Origin: JAEUTH01 sp044230205
Lineage (GTDB): Bacteria > Bacteroidota > Bacteroidia > AKYH767-A > OLB10
Length of the DNA stretch: 40,671 nucleotides
Assembly (NCBI GenBank): GCA_044230205.1
Contig: JBGARN010000023.1
Span: 1 to 40,671 of the forward strand
Reading direction: 5' to 3'
The position numbers were made by a program, and so were the translations under genes. The notes beneath the pieces were generated by a model that saw only the letters and a program-made list of their open reading frames with translations, was not told where the DNA came from and did not search any database. Of this stretch, positions 16,285 through 25,237 are shown one piece after another. Every line of letters starts with the position of its first letter. Positions within the stretch are counted from its first letter, which is position 1.

Positions 16285-17472
16285 TTGTCAAATAAAGAGC
16301 GAATTATACTTCTGATTTTAGCTGCATTACAGTTTACGCACATCATTGATTTTATGATCATGATGCCGTTAAGTGTTCACCTTATACCGGAATTTAAACT
16401 TACACCACAACAATTTAGCTTCATTGTAAGCAGTTATGCATTGAGTGCATTTGTAAGCAGCCTGGCAGCTTCAACACTTGTTGACAAGTTTGACCGAAAA
16501 AAAGTTTTACTTTTTGGATATACAGGTTTCATCATCGGAACCTTTGCATGTGGCTTGTCATCAAGCTACATGATGCTGGTATTAGCCAGGATATTTGCAG
16601 GATTTTTTGGAGGGCTTATTGCAGCCCAGGTACTTTCCATTGTTGGCGATTTAATACCTTATGAAAACCGGGGCCGTGCTATGGGAATTCTCTTTACCGG
16701 TTTTTCTGCAGCATCGGTGGCAGGGGTACCTGCAGGCATTTACCTTGCGGGACATTACAACTGGCACTTACCTTTTATTTTTGTGGCTTCGCTTGGTCTC
16801 ATCATCATACCTCTTGTTTATTTCTTTGTTCCGCAAATGGTTCATCATATGCATAACCAGGATGAAAATAAACATCACATTTTTAAAGTAGTTTATGAAA
16901 ATAAGAATCTGCAAAAAGGTATTATGATGATGTTTACCCTGGTACTCGCCCATTTTTGTGTGATTCCCTTTCTTGCTCAGTACATGGAAAAAAATGTTGG
17001 ATTGGAAAAATCTGAAATAGCCTGGATTTATTTTATTGGTGGTGCATCAACTTTAATTGGTTCTCCGCTAATCGGAAAATTAGCCGATCGCTTTGGAAAG
17101 CATAAAGTTTTTTATGTACTGGTAATATTATCATGGATGCCGGTTTTTTTAATAACAAACATGCCGCGTATTTCAATTTACTATGTACTTGCTGCCAGTG
17201 CTATGTTTTTTGTTTTTGCTGGCGGTCGTTACATTCCGGCTCAGGCGCTTATTACATCAGTAATTGCACCACAGCATCGAGGTGGATTTATGAATGTAAA
17301 TGCATCTATTCAGAATATCGCAACCGGTTTGGCATCTTTTATTGCAGGGCTAATTGTTTCTGCCAAACCTAACGGTGAATTGTTGCATTATAATTACATC
17401 GGCTACTTTGCTATTGCAGTAAGCATTCTTTGTATGTTTATAGCATCTTCTGTTACAAAACTTAACAGCTGA
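16285..17472 (+). CDS. MFS transporter (DHA1-like drug/sugar efflux type)
   Basis: 395 aa with about 12 hydrophobic helices. It opens with ERIILLILAALQFTHIIDFM, followed by IMMPLSVHLIPEF, which matches Bacteroidota MFS exporters. The MFS motif A region between TM2 and TM3 is VDKFDRKKVLLFGY; ARIFAGFFGGLIAAQ is the TM4 motif-B-like segment; a second loop GKLADRFGKHKV marks the C-terminal half. An in-frame TAA at 16279 precedes the TTG start, and the next ATG (residue 24) would delete most of TM1, so the TTG start is preferred. The substrate is not readable. The mltG gene follows on the same strand after 47 bp. Confidence 0.9.
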   Translation: MSNKERIILLILAALQFTHIIDFMIMMPLSVHLIPEFKLTPQQFSFIVSSYALSAFVSSLAASTLVDKFDRKKVLLFGYTGFIIGTFACGLSSSYMMLVLARIFAGFFGGLIAAQVLSIVGDLIPYENRGRAMGILFTGFSAASVAGVPAGIYLAGHYNWHLPFIFVASLGLIIIPLVYFFVPQMVHHMHNQDENKHHIFKVVYENKNLQKGIMMMFTLVLAHFCVIPFLAQYMEKNVGLEKSEIAWIYFIGGASTLIGSPLIGKLADRFGKHKVFYVLVILSWMPVFLITNMPRISIYYVLAASAMFFVFAGGRYIPAQALITSVIAPQHRGGFMNVNASIQNIATGLASFIAGLIVSAKPNGELLHYNYIGYFAIAVSILCMFIASSVTKLNS

Positions 17473-17519
17473 TTGATTGTTGAGTAATAAAAATCAAATT
17501 TGAAAGTTATAAAAACCTG

Positions 17520-18572
17520 ATGGCAGGAATGAAATCAAAATCAAAAAAGATTTTAATTTGGATTACAGTTGTACTGCTTGCTGCTGGTGGTTCTGCTGCC
17601 TTTCTTTTTTATCAGGCAGTGTATGCACCTAATCTTATTCTTGCCGGAAAGACCATTGATTATATTTACATACCAACCAACAGCAACTTTGATGATGTAA
17701 TGAAAATATTGTCGGAAAAAAAAATCCTTCAATCAATGCAAACTTTTGAATGGCTTGCCAAACGAAAAAACTATACCAACAAAGTTTTACCGGGCCGCTA
17801 CCGGGTTAATAATAACATGAGCAATTCTGAATTGATAAATCTTTTACGTTCAGGCAAACAGGAACCACTTAAATTAACTTTTAATAATATACGAACCAAA
17901 GTACAACTTGCCGGCATTATTGGTTCAAGATTAGAAGCTGACAGCAACAGTTTACTGAAACTTCTTAATGACTCTGTTTATACAAACACCCTGGGATTTA
18001 CCGTAGAAAATATCATGTGCATGTTTATTCCAAACACTTATGAGTTTTACTGGACAACCAGCGATAGTGGATTTATAAAGCGTATGCAACGTGAGTATGA
18101 AAATTTCTGGAATGAAAACCGAAAAGCCAAAGCAAGCGAAATCGGAATGAGTAAAACAGAAGTTGGGATACTGGCATCTATAGTTGACCAGGAAACTAAT
18201 ATGAACGATGATAAGCCAATTGTTGCAGGAGTTTATATTAACCGATTGAAAAAAAATATGCCTCTTGAGGCCGATCCAACTCTTAAATTTGCTCTGGGTG
18301 ATTTCAGTATTAAGCGGATACTTAATGCTGACAAACAAATTGAATCACCATATAATACTTATAAATATGCAGGCCTGCCTCCGGGCCCCATTTGCATACC
18401 TTCAATAACTTCAATTGATGCTGTCTTAAATTATTCGCAGCATGAATATCTTTTTTTCTGCGCACGTGAAGATTTTTCAGGATATTCTAACTTTGCATGT
18501 ACGTATGAACAGCACCTGGTTAATGCTCGCAAATATCAGTCGGAATTAAACAGGCGGAATATAAAACGATAA
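17520..18572 (+). CDS. mltG: Endolytic murein transglycosylase MltG (YceG-like)
   Basis: 350 aa. One N-terminal membrane anchor (ILIWITVVLLAAGGSAAFLF), a small LysM-like region (IYIPTNSNFDDVMKILSEKK), then the YceG catalytic domain with VGILASIVDQETN. E225 aligns with the catalytic Glu of E. coli MltG. VAGVYINRLKKNMPLEADPT, YNTYKYAGLPPGPICIPS and AREDFSGYSNFACTYEQH follow as in the family. It cleaves nascent peptidoglycan in the periplasm and so limits glycan-strand length. Likely co-transcribed with the small acidic ORF 12 bp downstream. Confidence 0.95.
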   Translation: MAGMKSKSKKILIWITVVLLAAGGSAAFLFYQAVYAPNLILAGKTIDYIYIPTNSNFDDVMKILSEKKILQSMQTFEWLAKRKNYTNKVLPGRYRVNNNMSNSELINLLRSGKQEPLKLTFNNIRTKVQLAGIIGSRLEADSNSLLKLLNDSVYTNTLGFTVENIMCMFIPNTYEFYWTTSDSGFIKRMQREYENFWNENRKAKASEIGMSKTEVGILASIVDQETNMNDDKPIVAGVYINRLKKNMPLEADPTLKFALGDFSIKRILNADKQIESPYNTYKYAGLPPGPICIPSITSIDAVLNYSQHEYLFFCAREDFSGYSNFACTYEQHLVNARKYQSELNRRNIKR

Positions 18573-18584
18573 AAAAAATTTGAA

Positions 18585-19088
18585 ATGATTACAGAATTAG
18601 AAATAAACGAAGCGGAGCAATTTTTTGAAACACTGGATGCTGATACGTCAAGAATTTTTTTTGAAGAATTTTCAGAAAATCAGCCTAACCTCTTTGTGTA
18701 TGTTATGGCCATGTCAGAAAACCTTCAATCAGAAGAAGCCCAATATGACAGTTTGTATTTAACAGGTGTAGTGTATAAAGCTTTTATAAATAAATACAAA
18801 GAAATCGCACAGCTTTCTGAGCATGATGTTGATGAAACAGAACAGGAAATAATTGCCCTTTATCAATCACTTGCTGATGCAGAAGAAAATAAGGAAGAAG
18901 CATTATCACGAAATGTCATTACCGAATCGCCCCAGCCCTATTTACTTGCTTATATAGGCAATGCTATTTCAGAGGCTGATGTTGAATACAATGAAGAAGA
19001 TCAGGGACTGGCTTTTAATATTTTACAAACCGTTATTGAAAGTTTTAACAAAGCAATAACACGCCAGGGATTACATATTATCCGCTAA
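18585..19088 (+). CDS. Acidic protein of unknown function downstream of mltG
   Basis: 167 aa, strongly acidic and Glu/Asp-rich, largely predicted alpha-helical, with no signal peptide or membrane segment. I do not recognise a named family. It begins 12 bp after mltG and is probably translated from the same transcript. Visible features: an N-terminal ITELEINEAEQFFETLDADT, a central acidic HDVDETEQEIIALYQSLADA and a hydrophobic C-terminal helix AFNILQTVIESFNKAI. Probably a soluble cytoplasmic helical protein. Confidence 0.7.
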   Translation: MITELEINEAEQFFETLDADTSRIFFEEFSENQPNLFVYVMAMSENLQSEEAQYDSLYLTGVVYKAFINKYKEIAQLSEHDVDETEQEIIALYQSLADAEENKEEALSRNVITESPQPYLLAYIGNAISEADVEYNEEDQGLAFNILQTVIESFNKAITRQGLHIIR

Positions 19089-19155
19089 CTTATTCATTTA
19101 GCTGCTATTATTTGGTTAATGATTAATGTCATTTTCGCAGTTTGGATGGGAATGT

Positions 19156-19163
19156 TACATTTG
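19156..19163 (+). promoter_or_regulatory. Possible -7 box upstream of the desaturase gene
   Basis: TACATTTG matches TAnnTTTG exactly. It implies a ~105-nt leader before ATG 19276; no TTG at the right distance, so weak. Confidence 0.3.
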
Positions 19164-19275
19164 CACCCGATTTTAAAAACCCTTATACCGGAATTTTCCA
19201 TTAAAAGTTTAACCTCCCGTAAAAGGTGCTTATAAATGCACGATAACGACTTTAGTAATTAAATAAAACATATTA

Positions 19276-20031
19276 ATGATTTACATAGTAATCTTCTTTG
19301 TTGCACACTGGTATCTTTCTTTGTTTGCACAAACATTCTTCCTTCACAGATATTCGGCACATAAAATGTTTACCATGTCGCCTTTCTGGGAAAAATTCTG
19401 GTATTTATTCCTTTACGTATCTCAGGGTTCATCTTATCTTGTTCCTCGTGGCTATGCTGTTATGCACAGAATGCATCATGCTTACAGCGATACTGAAAAA
19501 GATCCACATTCACCACATTTTTTCAAAGAAGTTTTTACCATGATGCTTGAAACCAAGCGCATATATTATGGTATCATTTCAGGACAGTTTAAAGCAGAAG
19601 AAAAATTCTATAAGAACTATCCACAGTGGGATGGTTTGGACAGGTTTGGAGATTCATGGTTTTCGCGTATTGCCTTTGGTACTATTTATACCTTATTTTA
19701 TATATACTTCGTTCCGGCAGGTGGTATGTACTGGATGCTATATCTTTTATTACCGATACATTATTTAATGGGACCAGTTCACGGTGCTATTGTAAACTGG
19801 GCCGGCCACAAGTATGGATATCGCAACTGGAATGAAGATGACCAATCAAAGAATACACTGTTTTGGGATTTTCTTATGATGGGCGAGCTATTTCAGAATA
19901 ATCATCATCATTATGGTGCACGGCCAAATTTTGCAAACAAATGGTGGGAGTTTGATCCAACCTATCCAATAATGAGATTGCTGGATGGAATTGGCATGAT
20001 AAAGCTATCGTACTCAAAGGCCAAATGGTAA
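19276..20031 (+). CDS. Acyl-CoA desaturase (membrane fatty-acid desaturase)
   Basis: 251 aa integral membrane di-iron enzyme that introduces a double bond in acyl chains, probably delta-9 type. The three His clusters are present: H24-RYSA-H29, HRMHHAYSDTEKDPHS (H64, H67, H68) and NNHHHYGARPNF near the C-terminus; an additional NWAGHKYGYRNW block is as expected. Hydrophobic segments lie at ~1-22, 38-56, 130-170. It is shorter than eukaryotic and cyanobacterial desaturases, as usual for Bacteroidota. A strong terminator follows at 20038. Confidence 0.92.
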   Translation: MIYIVIFFVAHWYLSLFAQTFFLHRYSAHKMFTMSPFWEKFWYLFLYVSQGSSYLVPRGYAVMHRMHHAYSDTEKDPHSPHFFKEVFTMMLETKRIYYGIISGQFKAEEKFYKNYPQWDGLDRFGDSWFSRIAFGTIYTLFYIYFVPAGGMYWMLYLLLPIHYLMGPVHGAIVNWAGHKYGYRNWNEDDQSKNTLFWDFLMMGELFQNNHHHYGARPNFANKWWEFDPTYPIMRLLDGIGMIKLSYSKAKW

Positions 20032-20037
20032 ACAAAT

Positions 20038-20070
20038 AAAAAAGGTTGCTGAATAACAGCAACCTTTTTT
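20038..20070. terminator. Bidirectional terminator between desaturase and ferritin
   Basis: AAAAAAGGTTGCTG (20038-20051) pairs perfectly with CAGCAACCTTTTTT (20057-20070) around AATAA. The T/A runs on both sides suit the two convergent genes. Confidence 0.92.
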
Positions 20071-20101
20071 ATTTAGATCTTAAATATGTGATAAAAGGCG
20101 T

Positions 20102-20623
20102 TTATTCACCACCATTGCCGCCCTTTGAACCTGCAGCCGCAAGCGATTGAAGATCACGATCGAATAAATACATACCTCCTTTATCGGTACCAATCAGTTT
20201 CAATTTATCAAGAATATTTCGTGCCAGGCGCTCTTCCTCCAACTGCTCAGTTACATACCATTGCAAAAAATTATGTGTGGTATAATCCTTTTCTTTAAGA
20301 CAATGGTCAACAAGTTTATTTATTTCACCTGTCACAAACACCTCGTGCTCGAGAACACTTTCAAAAATCTGTTGAACTGATGAATACGATTTTCCGGTAA
20401 CTTTTAAATCGGGAACAGCTGCTTTACCACCTCTTTCAATAATAAAATGAAATAATTTTAACATGTGGAGACGTTCTTCGTCTGAATGGTGATAAAGGAA
20501 CTTTGAAATTCCACTGTACCCTTGTTCGTCTGCCCAACCTGCCATAGCAAGATAAACATGTGACGACTGACCTTCCAACTGAACCTGCTTATTAAGTTGC
20601 TCATTGGTCTTTTTTGTAATCAT
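20102..20623 (-). CDS. ftnA: Non-haem ferritin
   Basis: 173 aa, standard bacterial ferritin length. It stores iron as ferric mineral in a 24-subunit cage. Ferroxidase-type residues are visible in LEGQSSHVYLAMA (E17, Y24), HSDEERLHMLKL (E..H), ESVLEHEVFVTGEIN and YVTEQLEEERLARNILDKL. The C-terminal tail is Gly/Ala-rich. A -7 box (20650-20657) sits ~30 bp upstream. Monocistronic, with a terminator at 20038-20070. Confidence 0.95.
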   Translation of the reverse strand: MITKKTNEQLNKQVQLEGQSSHVYLAMAGWADEQGYSGISKFLYHHSDEERLHMLKLFHFIIERGGKAAVPDLKVTGKSYSSVQQIFESVLEHEVFVTGEINKLVDHCLKEKDYTTHNFLQWYVTEQLEEERLARNILDKLKLIGTDKGGMYLFDRDLQSLAAAGSKGGNGGE

Positions 20624-20649
20624 AACCTTTATGTATTAATGTTTGAATG

Positions 20650-20657
20650 CAAATTTA
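20650..20657 (-). promoter_or_regulatory. -7 box upstream of ferritin
   Basis: TAAATTTG on the minus strand (complement of 20650-20657), exact match to TAnnTTTG. The start of transcription would be ~20 nt before ATG 20623. No convincing TTG box at the usual spacing. Confidence 0.45.
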
Positions 20658-20777
20658 ATTTTTTATACTTATGAATACAGAAACAAATATTACATAATAA
20701 TGTTTATGCCGCTACTTATTTTATGCCGAAATCATTTTCTTTGACTCAAATAATTTTCAAAAATAATTCCATATAAG

Positions 20778-22502
20778 ATGAACTTCATCTATACCATATC
20801 ATCTCCCAGGCCGCACAGACGGTTAATAACTATTGAATTAACCTTAACTGAAATTGACAAGGATGAGCTAATCATAAAATTGCCTAATTGGCGGCCGGGC
20901 AGATATGAGCTTGGTAATTTTGCAAAGAATATTCAGTCATTTAAAGTAACAACAAGCGAAGTTGGCAATGCTGTAGGATTTGAAAAAACTGATAAATCAA
21001 CATGGAAAATTAATACTAAAGGAATAAAGAACATAAAAGTAATTTATAACTATTACGCCAATCAGTTAGATGGTGGTGGTTGTTTTACCAGCGAAGATCA
21101 ATTGTATTTTAACCCGGTTCAGTGTTGTGTTTATGTGCCTGAATTAACAAAGGAGCAACACAAAATTGAACTCCTTATACCTGATGACTGGAAAATTGCA
21201 ACAGGCCTTAAGGTTGATAAGCGCACACTAACTGCAAGTAATTATGATGAGCTGGTTGATTGCCCTGTATTAGCATCGCCAACAATACAACATCAGCAAT
21301 ATTTATCAGGTACTATTCCTTTTCATGTTTGGATTCAGGGAGATTACCAACCTCTATGGGACCAGTTGCTTAAAGACTTCAAAGCATTTACTGATTTACA
21401 AATAAAATCAATGGGTGAGTTTCCGGTTGCTGATTATCATTTTATCATCCAGGTGTTACCTTATAATTTTTACCATGGTGTTGAGCATCTGAATTCAACT
21501 GTGCTTGTGCTCGGACCGGGCAATACCTTAAATGATCGGATTAATTATAAAGAATTGTTGGGGGTGGCATCGCATGAATTGTATCACTGCTGGAATGTGA
21601 AAACTATCAAGCCGGTTGGTCTGCTGCCTTATAATTATGAGTCGGAAAATTATTCACGCTCAGGTTTCGTGTACGAAGGTTTTACAACTTATCTTGGTGA
21701 TGCCTATTTAAAACGAAGCGGAGTTTTTAGCCAGGAAGAATTTTTTCATGAACTGGAAACACGAATAAACAAGCACATGCATAATTATGGAAGGTTTAAT
21801 ATGTCAGTTGCTGATGCATCATTTGATACCTGGCTGGATGGCTATGTTGCAGGCATACCTAATCGTAAAGTTTCTATTTATGATGAGGGCAGCATTATTG
21901 CAATGATGATAGACCTGATTGCATTAAATGAATCGAAAGGTAAAATGCGGCTTGACACAGTAATGCTGGCACTATACCAGGATTTTGGAAAAAACAACAT
22001 CGGTTATAAAAATTCTGATGTCCGGTTAATGTGTACTGCAGTTGCCGGAAATTCAATGACCGACATTTTTGAAAATTATGTTTATCGCAATGCAGATTAT
22101 TTCGATATGATTGTGGAAACGCTGGGCTGGGCTGGGTGCAGATTAACTGCAATAGATTCGGATAAATTATTTGAAATGTATTATGGATTTAAAATTATTC
22201 AAGGCGAATCGTCTGCTAAAGTTACAGCTGTTATTCCCGATTCTCCTGCTGATATCGCAACAATCACCATTGGTGATGAAATTGTAAGTGCTTTTGGAGA
22301 ACCAATAAAAAACAACCTCAATGAACTTATTATGCAACATGCTACCGATGAACTTACGCTTGAATTATATTCCAACTACAAAAAGAAGATAGTAGTTGTT
22401 AAAAGAGATGACATGAAGTATTACAGCAAATACAAAATTGAAGAAAACCCTACCAAGACAAATAATCAGAAAACTGTTTTTGAGAAATGGCTAAAAGGAT
22501 AA
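20778..22502 (+). CDS. M61-family (glycyl) aminopeptidase with C-terminal PDZ domain
   Basis: 574 aa. The N-terminal beta domain (PNWRPGRYELGNFAKNIQSF) is typical of M61. The zinc site is HELYH (H266, E267, H270) with the third ligand in VYEGFTTYLGD (E300). HGVEHLNSTVL lies upstream of the site as in the family. Residues ~475-545 form a PDZ-like domain (VTAVIPDSPADIATITIGDE). There is no signal peptide, so it appears cytoplasmic, while some relatives are exported. It is convergent with ridA (16-bp gap). Confidence 0.92.
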   Translation: MNFIYTISSPRPHRRLITIELTLTEIDKDELIIKLPNWRPGRYELGNFAKNIQSFKVTTSEVGNAVGFEKTDKSTWKINTKGIKNIKVIYNYYANQLDGGGCFTSEDQLYFNPVQCCVYVPELTKEQHKIELLIPDDWKIATGLKVDKRTLTASNYDELVDCPVLASPTIQHQQYLSGTIPFHVWIQGDYQPLWDQLLKDFKAFTDLQIKSMGEFPVADYHFIIQVLPYNFYHGVEHLNSTVLVLGPGNTLNDRINYKELLGVASHELYHCWNVKTIKPVGLLPYNYESENYSRSGFVYEGFTTYLGDAYLKRSGVFSQEEFFHELETRINKHMHNYGRFNMSVADASFDTWLDGYVAGIPNRKVSIYDEGSIIAMMIDLIALNESKGKMRLDTVMLALYQDFGKNNIGYKNSDVRLMCTAVAGNSMTDIFENYVYRNADYFDMIVETLGWAGCRLTAIDSDKLFEMYYGFKIIQGESSAKVTAVIPDSPADIATITIGDEIVSAFGEPIKNNLNELIMQHATDELTLELYSNYKKKIVVVKRDDMKYYSKYKIEENPTKTNNQKTVFEKWLKG

Positions 22503-22518
22503 TGGGTAATAAGAAGCA

Positions 22519-22896
22519 TTACTTTGATGCAATTACACTTATTTCAACATTCACGTCTTTTGGAAGGCGCGATACCTGCACAGTTTCACGGGCCGGAAAA
22601 TCAGATTTAAAAAATGAACCATAAACTTCATTAACTCTTACAAAATCATTCATGTCTTTTAAGAAAATAGTTGTTTTAACAATGTGTTCATAACCGTAAC
22701 CTGCTGCTTTTAATATCTCTCCCAAATTTTTCATTACCTGGTTTGTTTCTTCAATGATATTATCCATCGTTAGGTTATTCGTTTCAGGGTTGATGGCAAT
22801 TTGTCCTGATACAAAAAGAATATCATCTATTAACACTGCCTGGCTATAGGGGCCAATTGGTTGAGGCGCTTTATTTGTTTGAATTATTTTTTTCAT
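22519..22896 (-). CDS. ridA: RidA family 2-iminobutanoate/2-iminopropanoate deaminase
   Basis: 125 aa from ATG 22896; the frame extends to 22935 but the usual KKIIQTNKAPQPIGPYSQA start and length favour 22896. RidA hydrolyses reactive enamine/imine intermediates made by PLP enzymes. Motifs: IGPYSQAVLIDDILFVSGQI, VVKTTIFLKDMNDFVRVNEVYGSFF, and the C-terminal Arg region PARETVQVSRLPKDVNVEI. Two genes away lies a PLP enzyme (23666), though no specific link is implied. Confidence 0.95.
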   Translation of the reverse strand: MKKIIQTNKAPQPIGPYSQAVLIDDILFVSGQIAINPETNNLTMDNIIEETNQVMKNLGEILKAAGYGYEHIVKTTIFLKDMNDFVRVNEVYGSFFKSDFPARETVQVSRLPKDVNVEISVIASK

Positions 22897-22969
22897 CCGA
22901 TAATAATTTAAAATTTGACCATTGAAAAATTTCATTCAAAGTAAACCCGCAAAATCGTAATATCAAATT

Positions 22970-23539
22970 GTGAAAATTCTTATTCTGGACAACTACGATT
23001 CATTTACCTATAACCTGTTGCATTATGCTGAGCAGGTTACAGATGAACCCATTGTTGTAAAAAGAAATGATGAGATTGCGATTGATGAAATAAATCAATA
23101 TCATGCTATAATGCTATCACCTGGTCCCGGCTTGCCGGCAGATGCCGGTTTACTATGTGATTTAATTAAGACTTATGCACCTACAAAAAAAATTATGGGC
23201 ATATGTCTGGGCATGCAGGCAATTGCAGAAGTTTTTGGTGGCAGGTTAAGGAACCTAGATCACCCTCAGCATGGAGTCAGCAAACCCACTTATATAACTG
23301 ATCCTTCAGAAGTACTTTATAGAAATATTCCCGGTGTGATTAATTGTGGTCGTTATCACTCATGGGTAGTTGACAATAAAAACTTTCCACCTGAATTAAA
23401 AATCACAGCCAGTGATGATGATGGTAACATAATGTCACTGCGACACACCTTATATAATGTATGCGGTGTTCAATATCATCCCGAATCCATATTAACTGAA
23501 AAAGGAATGCAGATTATTTCAAACTGGATACTCCATTAA
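22970..23539 (+). CDS. pabA: Class I glutamine amidotransferase, PabA/TrpG (anthranilate/aminodeoxychorismate synthase component II)
   Basis: 189 aa with a GTG start (MKILILDNYDSFTYNL). It has the catalytic triad C79 (MGICLGMQAIAE), H170 and E172 (VQYHPES), plus LSPGPGLP oxyanion region. It supplies ammonia from glutamine for aminodeoxychorismate (folate) or anthranilate (tryptophan) synthesis. The partner pabB/trpE is not in the window, so the two cannot be separated. Divergent from ridA with 73 bp between starts. Confidence 0.88.
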   Translation: MKILILDNYDSFTYNLLHYAEQVTDEPIVVKRNDEIAIDEINQYHAIMLSPGPGLPADAGLLCDLIKTYAPTKKIMGICLGMQAIAEVFGGRLRNLDHPQHGVSKPTYITDPSEVLYRNIPGVINCGRYHSWVVDNKNFPPELKITASDDDGNIMSLRHTLYNVCGVQYHPESILTEKGMQIISNWILH

Positions 23540-23629
23540 TATCAGTTAACTTTTTAAAATGAACATTACATGGCAAAGTGTGCCAGCGGATTCCAAAACG
23601 ATTGAATTATACAAGGTGAAATCTTTTGT

Positions 23630-23637
23630 TAATTTTG
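23630..23637 (+). promoter_or_regulatory. -7 box upstream of the PLP-dependent enzyme
   Basis: TAATTTTG, exact match to TAnnTTTG; predicted start leaves a ~20-nt leader to ATG 23666. The nearest TTG is 25 nt upstream, longer than usual. Confidence 0.4.
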
Positions 23638-23665
23638 TCCGCTGTTAAAAATTCAACTTATTACT

Positions 23666-24908
23666 ATGCAAGATTTATTTGAAAAGATTAAAAAGAATCG
23701 CGGGCCATTAGGTAAGCATGCAAAAGATGCACATGGATATTTTACATTTCCAAAACTGGAAGGTGATATCGGAAATAAAATGATTTTCAGAGGCAAGGAA
23801 AAACTAATATGGAGTTTGAACAATTATCTTGGCCTTGCAAATCACCCTGAAGTAAGAAAAGCAGATGCAGATGCAGCCAAAGAATTCGGATTAGGTTTGC
23901 CAATGGGTGCCCGGATGATGAGTGGTAATTCCAACCAGCATGAAGAACTGGAAAACCAGCTTGCACAGTTCATGGAAAAAGAAGATTGCATTCTGTGTAA
24001 TTTCGGTTACCAGGCAATGGTGAGCGCTATTGATACGTTAGTTGACCGCCATGATGTAATTGTATATGATGCCGAATCGCATGCTTGTATCATTGATGGA
24101 TTAAGAATGCATATGGGTAAACGTTTTGTTTTTCCGCATAACGATATCAACAATCTTGAAAAACAACTTGAACGAGCAACAAAAATTGTAAGTGAAACTG
24201 ATGGAGCTATTCTTGTTATTACGGAAGGTGTATTTGGCATGAGTGGCGACCAGGGAAAACTGAGAGAGATAGTTGCATTAAAAGAAAAATTCAATTTCAG
24301 GTTATTTGTTGATGATGCACATGGGTTTGGTACCATGGGAAAAACAGGTGCCGGATCAGGTGAAGAGCAAAATGTACAGGACGGAATAGATGTTTATTTC
24401 GGAACATTTGCAAAAGCTATGGCATCCATCGGAGGATTTATTGCAGCTGATGAGAATGTTATTGAATACCTGCGTTACAATATGCGATCACAGATTTTTG
24501 CAAAATCATTACCCATGCCTATTGTTGTTGGTGCATTAAAACGTTTGGAGTTGTTGCGAACAAAACCTGAATTAAGAGAACAACTATGGACAATTGTTCG
24601 TGCATTGCAAAGTGCATTGAAGAATGCAGGCTTTAATATCGGTAACACGCAATCGCCTGTTACACCTGTGTTTCTGAATGGTTCAATTGCTGAAGCAACA
24701 AATATTATTTTTGATCTCAGAGAACTATAATATATTTTGTTCTATGGTTGTTTATCCTGTTGTACCAAAAGGAATTATTATGTTGCGATTAATTCCAACA
24801 GCAGTTCATACATTAGATGATGTGAATTATACGATTGAATGTTTTGAAAAAATAAAAATCAATCTCGAAAAAGGGAAATATGATGTTAATAAAATTGTTA
24901 GTATTTAA
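23666..24908 (+). pseudogene. Class II PLP-dependent alpha-oxoamine-synthase-like aminotransferase, frameshifted near the C-terminus
   Basis: The first frame codes 354 aa and stops at 24730; the remaining ~60 residues continue in another frame to 24908. Restoring two A's near 24723 joins them exactly into DLRENYNIFCSMVVYPVV, a conserved block. The family acts on acyl-CoA plus amino acid, like serine palmitoyltransferase, KBL or BioF. Visible: LNNYLGLANHPEVRKADADA, GARMMSGNSNQHEELE, VDDAHGFGTMGKTGAGSG and TFAKAMASIGGF with PLP lysine K250. The joined length (~413 aa) is normal. A sequencing indel in GAAC versus GAAAAC is possible; if real, the domain that closes the active site is lost. Specific substrate not readable. 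Confidence 0.85.
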
Positions 24909-24942
24909 TTGTGGAAAATTTTTTTAAAAAAAATAATTCACT

Positions 24943-24950
24943 TACATTTG
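24943..24950 (+). promoter_or_regulatory. -7 box for the mini-histone transcript
   Basis: TACATTTG, exact match to TAnnTTTG. It would give a ~160-nt leader before ATG 25118, unusually long here; the leader contains a perfect palindrome (25075-25088). Confidence 0.45.
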
Positions 24951-25074
24951 ACAGCATCAAAACAAAAAATCGTTCTTTGAAAAAGTTTTGATCACCAAAA
25001 TTTGAAATTACTCATCAACATATAGAGTAACTGTTAGAGAAGGACTAAGAAACTTTTCTTCCAGGAAAACGCAA

Positions 25075-25088
25075 CAGCAATATTGCTG
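25075..25088. promoter_or_regulatory. 14-bp perfect palindrome CAGCAAT-ATTGCTG
   Basis: Located 30 bp upstream of the mini-histone ATG, within its predicted leader. It could be an operator or contribute to RNA structure near the start codon. Confidence 0.4.
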
Positions 25089-25117
25089 AAGCATAACGTA
25101 ACTAAATCTTACAAATT

Positions 25118-25213
25118 ATGGCTACTAAGAAAGCTGCTAAGAAAGCTGCGAAAAAAGCTGCTCCAAAGAAAGCTGCGAAAAAAGCTGCTAAGAAAGCTGC
25201 TAAGAAGAAGTAA
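25118..25213 (+). CDS. Histone-H1-like Lys/Ala peptide, 31 aa
   Basis: ATG 25118 to TAA 25211-25213. The product starts MATKKAAKKAAKKAAPKKAA and continues as KKAA repeats ending KKK: about half Lys and half Ala with one central Pro, like the C-terminal tail of H1 or the chlamydial Hc1-type nucleoid proteins. It probably binds DNA electrostatically. The codons recur as a 12-bp unit (AAGAAAGCTGCT variants), so copy number may vary. A strong terminator follows 24 bp after the stop and a -7 box precedes it, so it is a transcription unit on its own. Bacteroidota encode similar peptides; function here is inferred from composition only. Confidence 0.75.
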   Translation: MATKKAAKKAAKKAAPKKAAKKAAKKAAKKK

Positions 25214-25237
25214 GTTATCTTCTTTAATGCAAACATC

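Noticed and set aside
16285..16290. ATG start for the MFS transporter
   Set aside because: The first ATG is at residue 24 in TM1 and upstream is an in-frame stop, so TTG 16285 was kept; this is not treated as a truncated gene.
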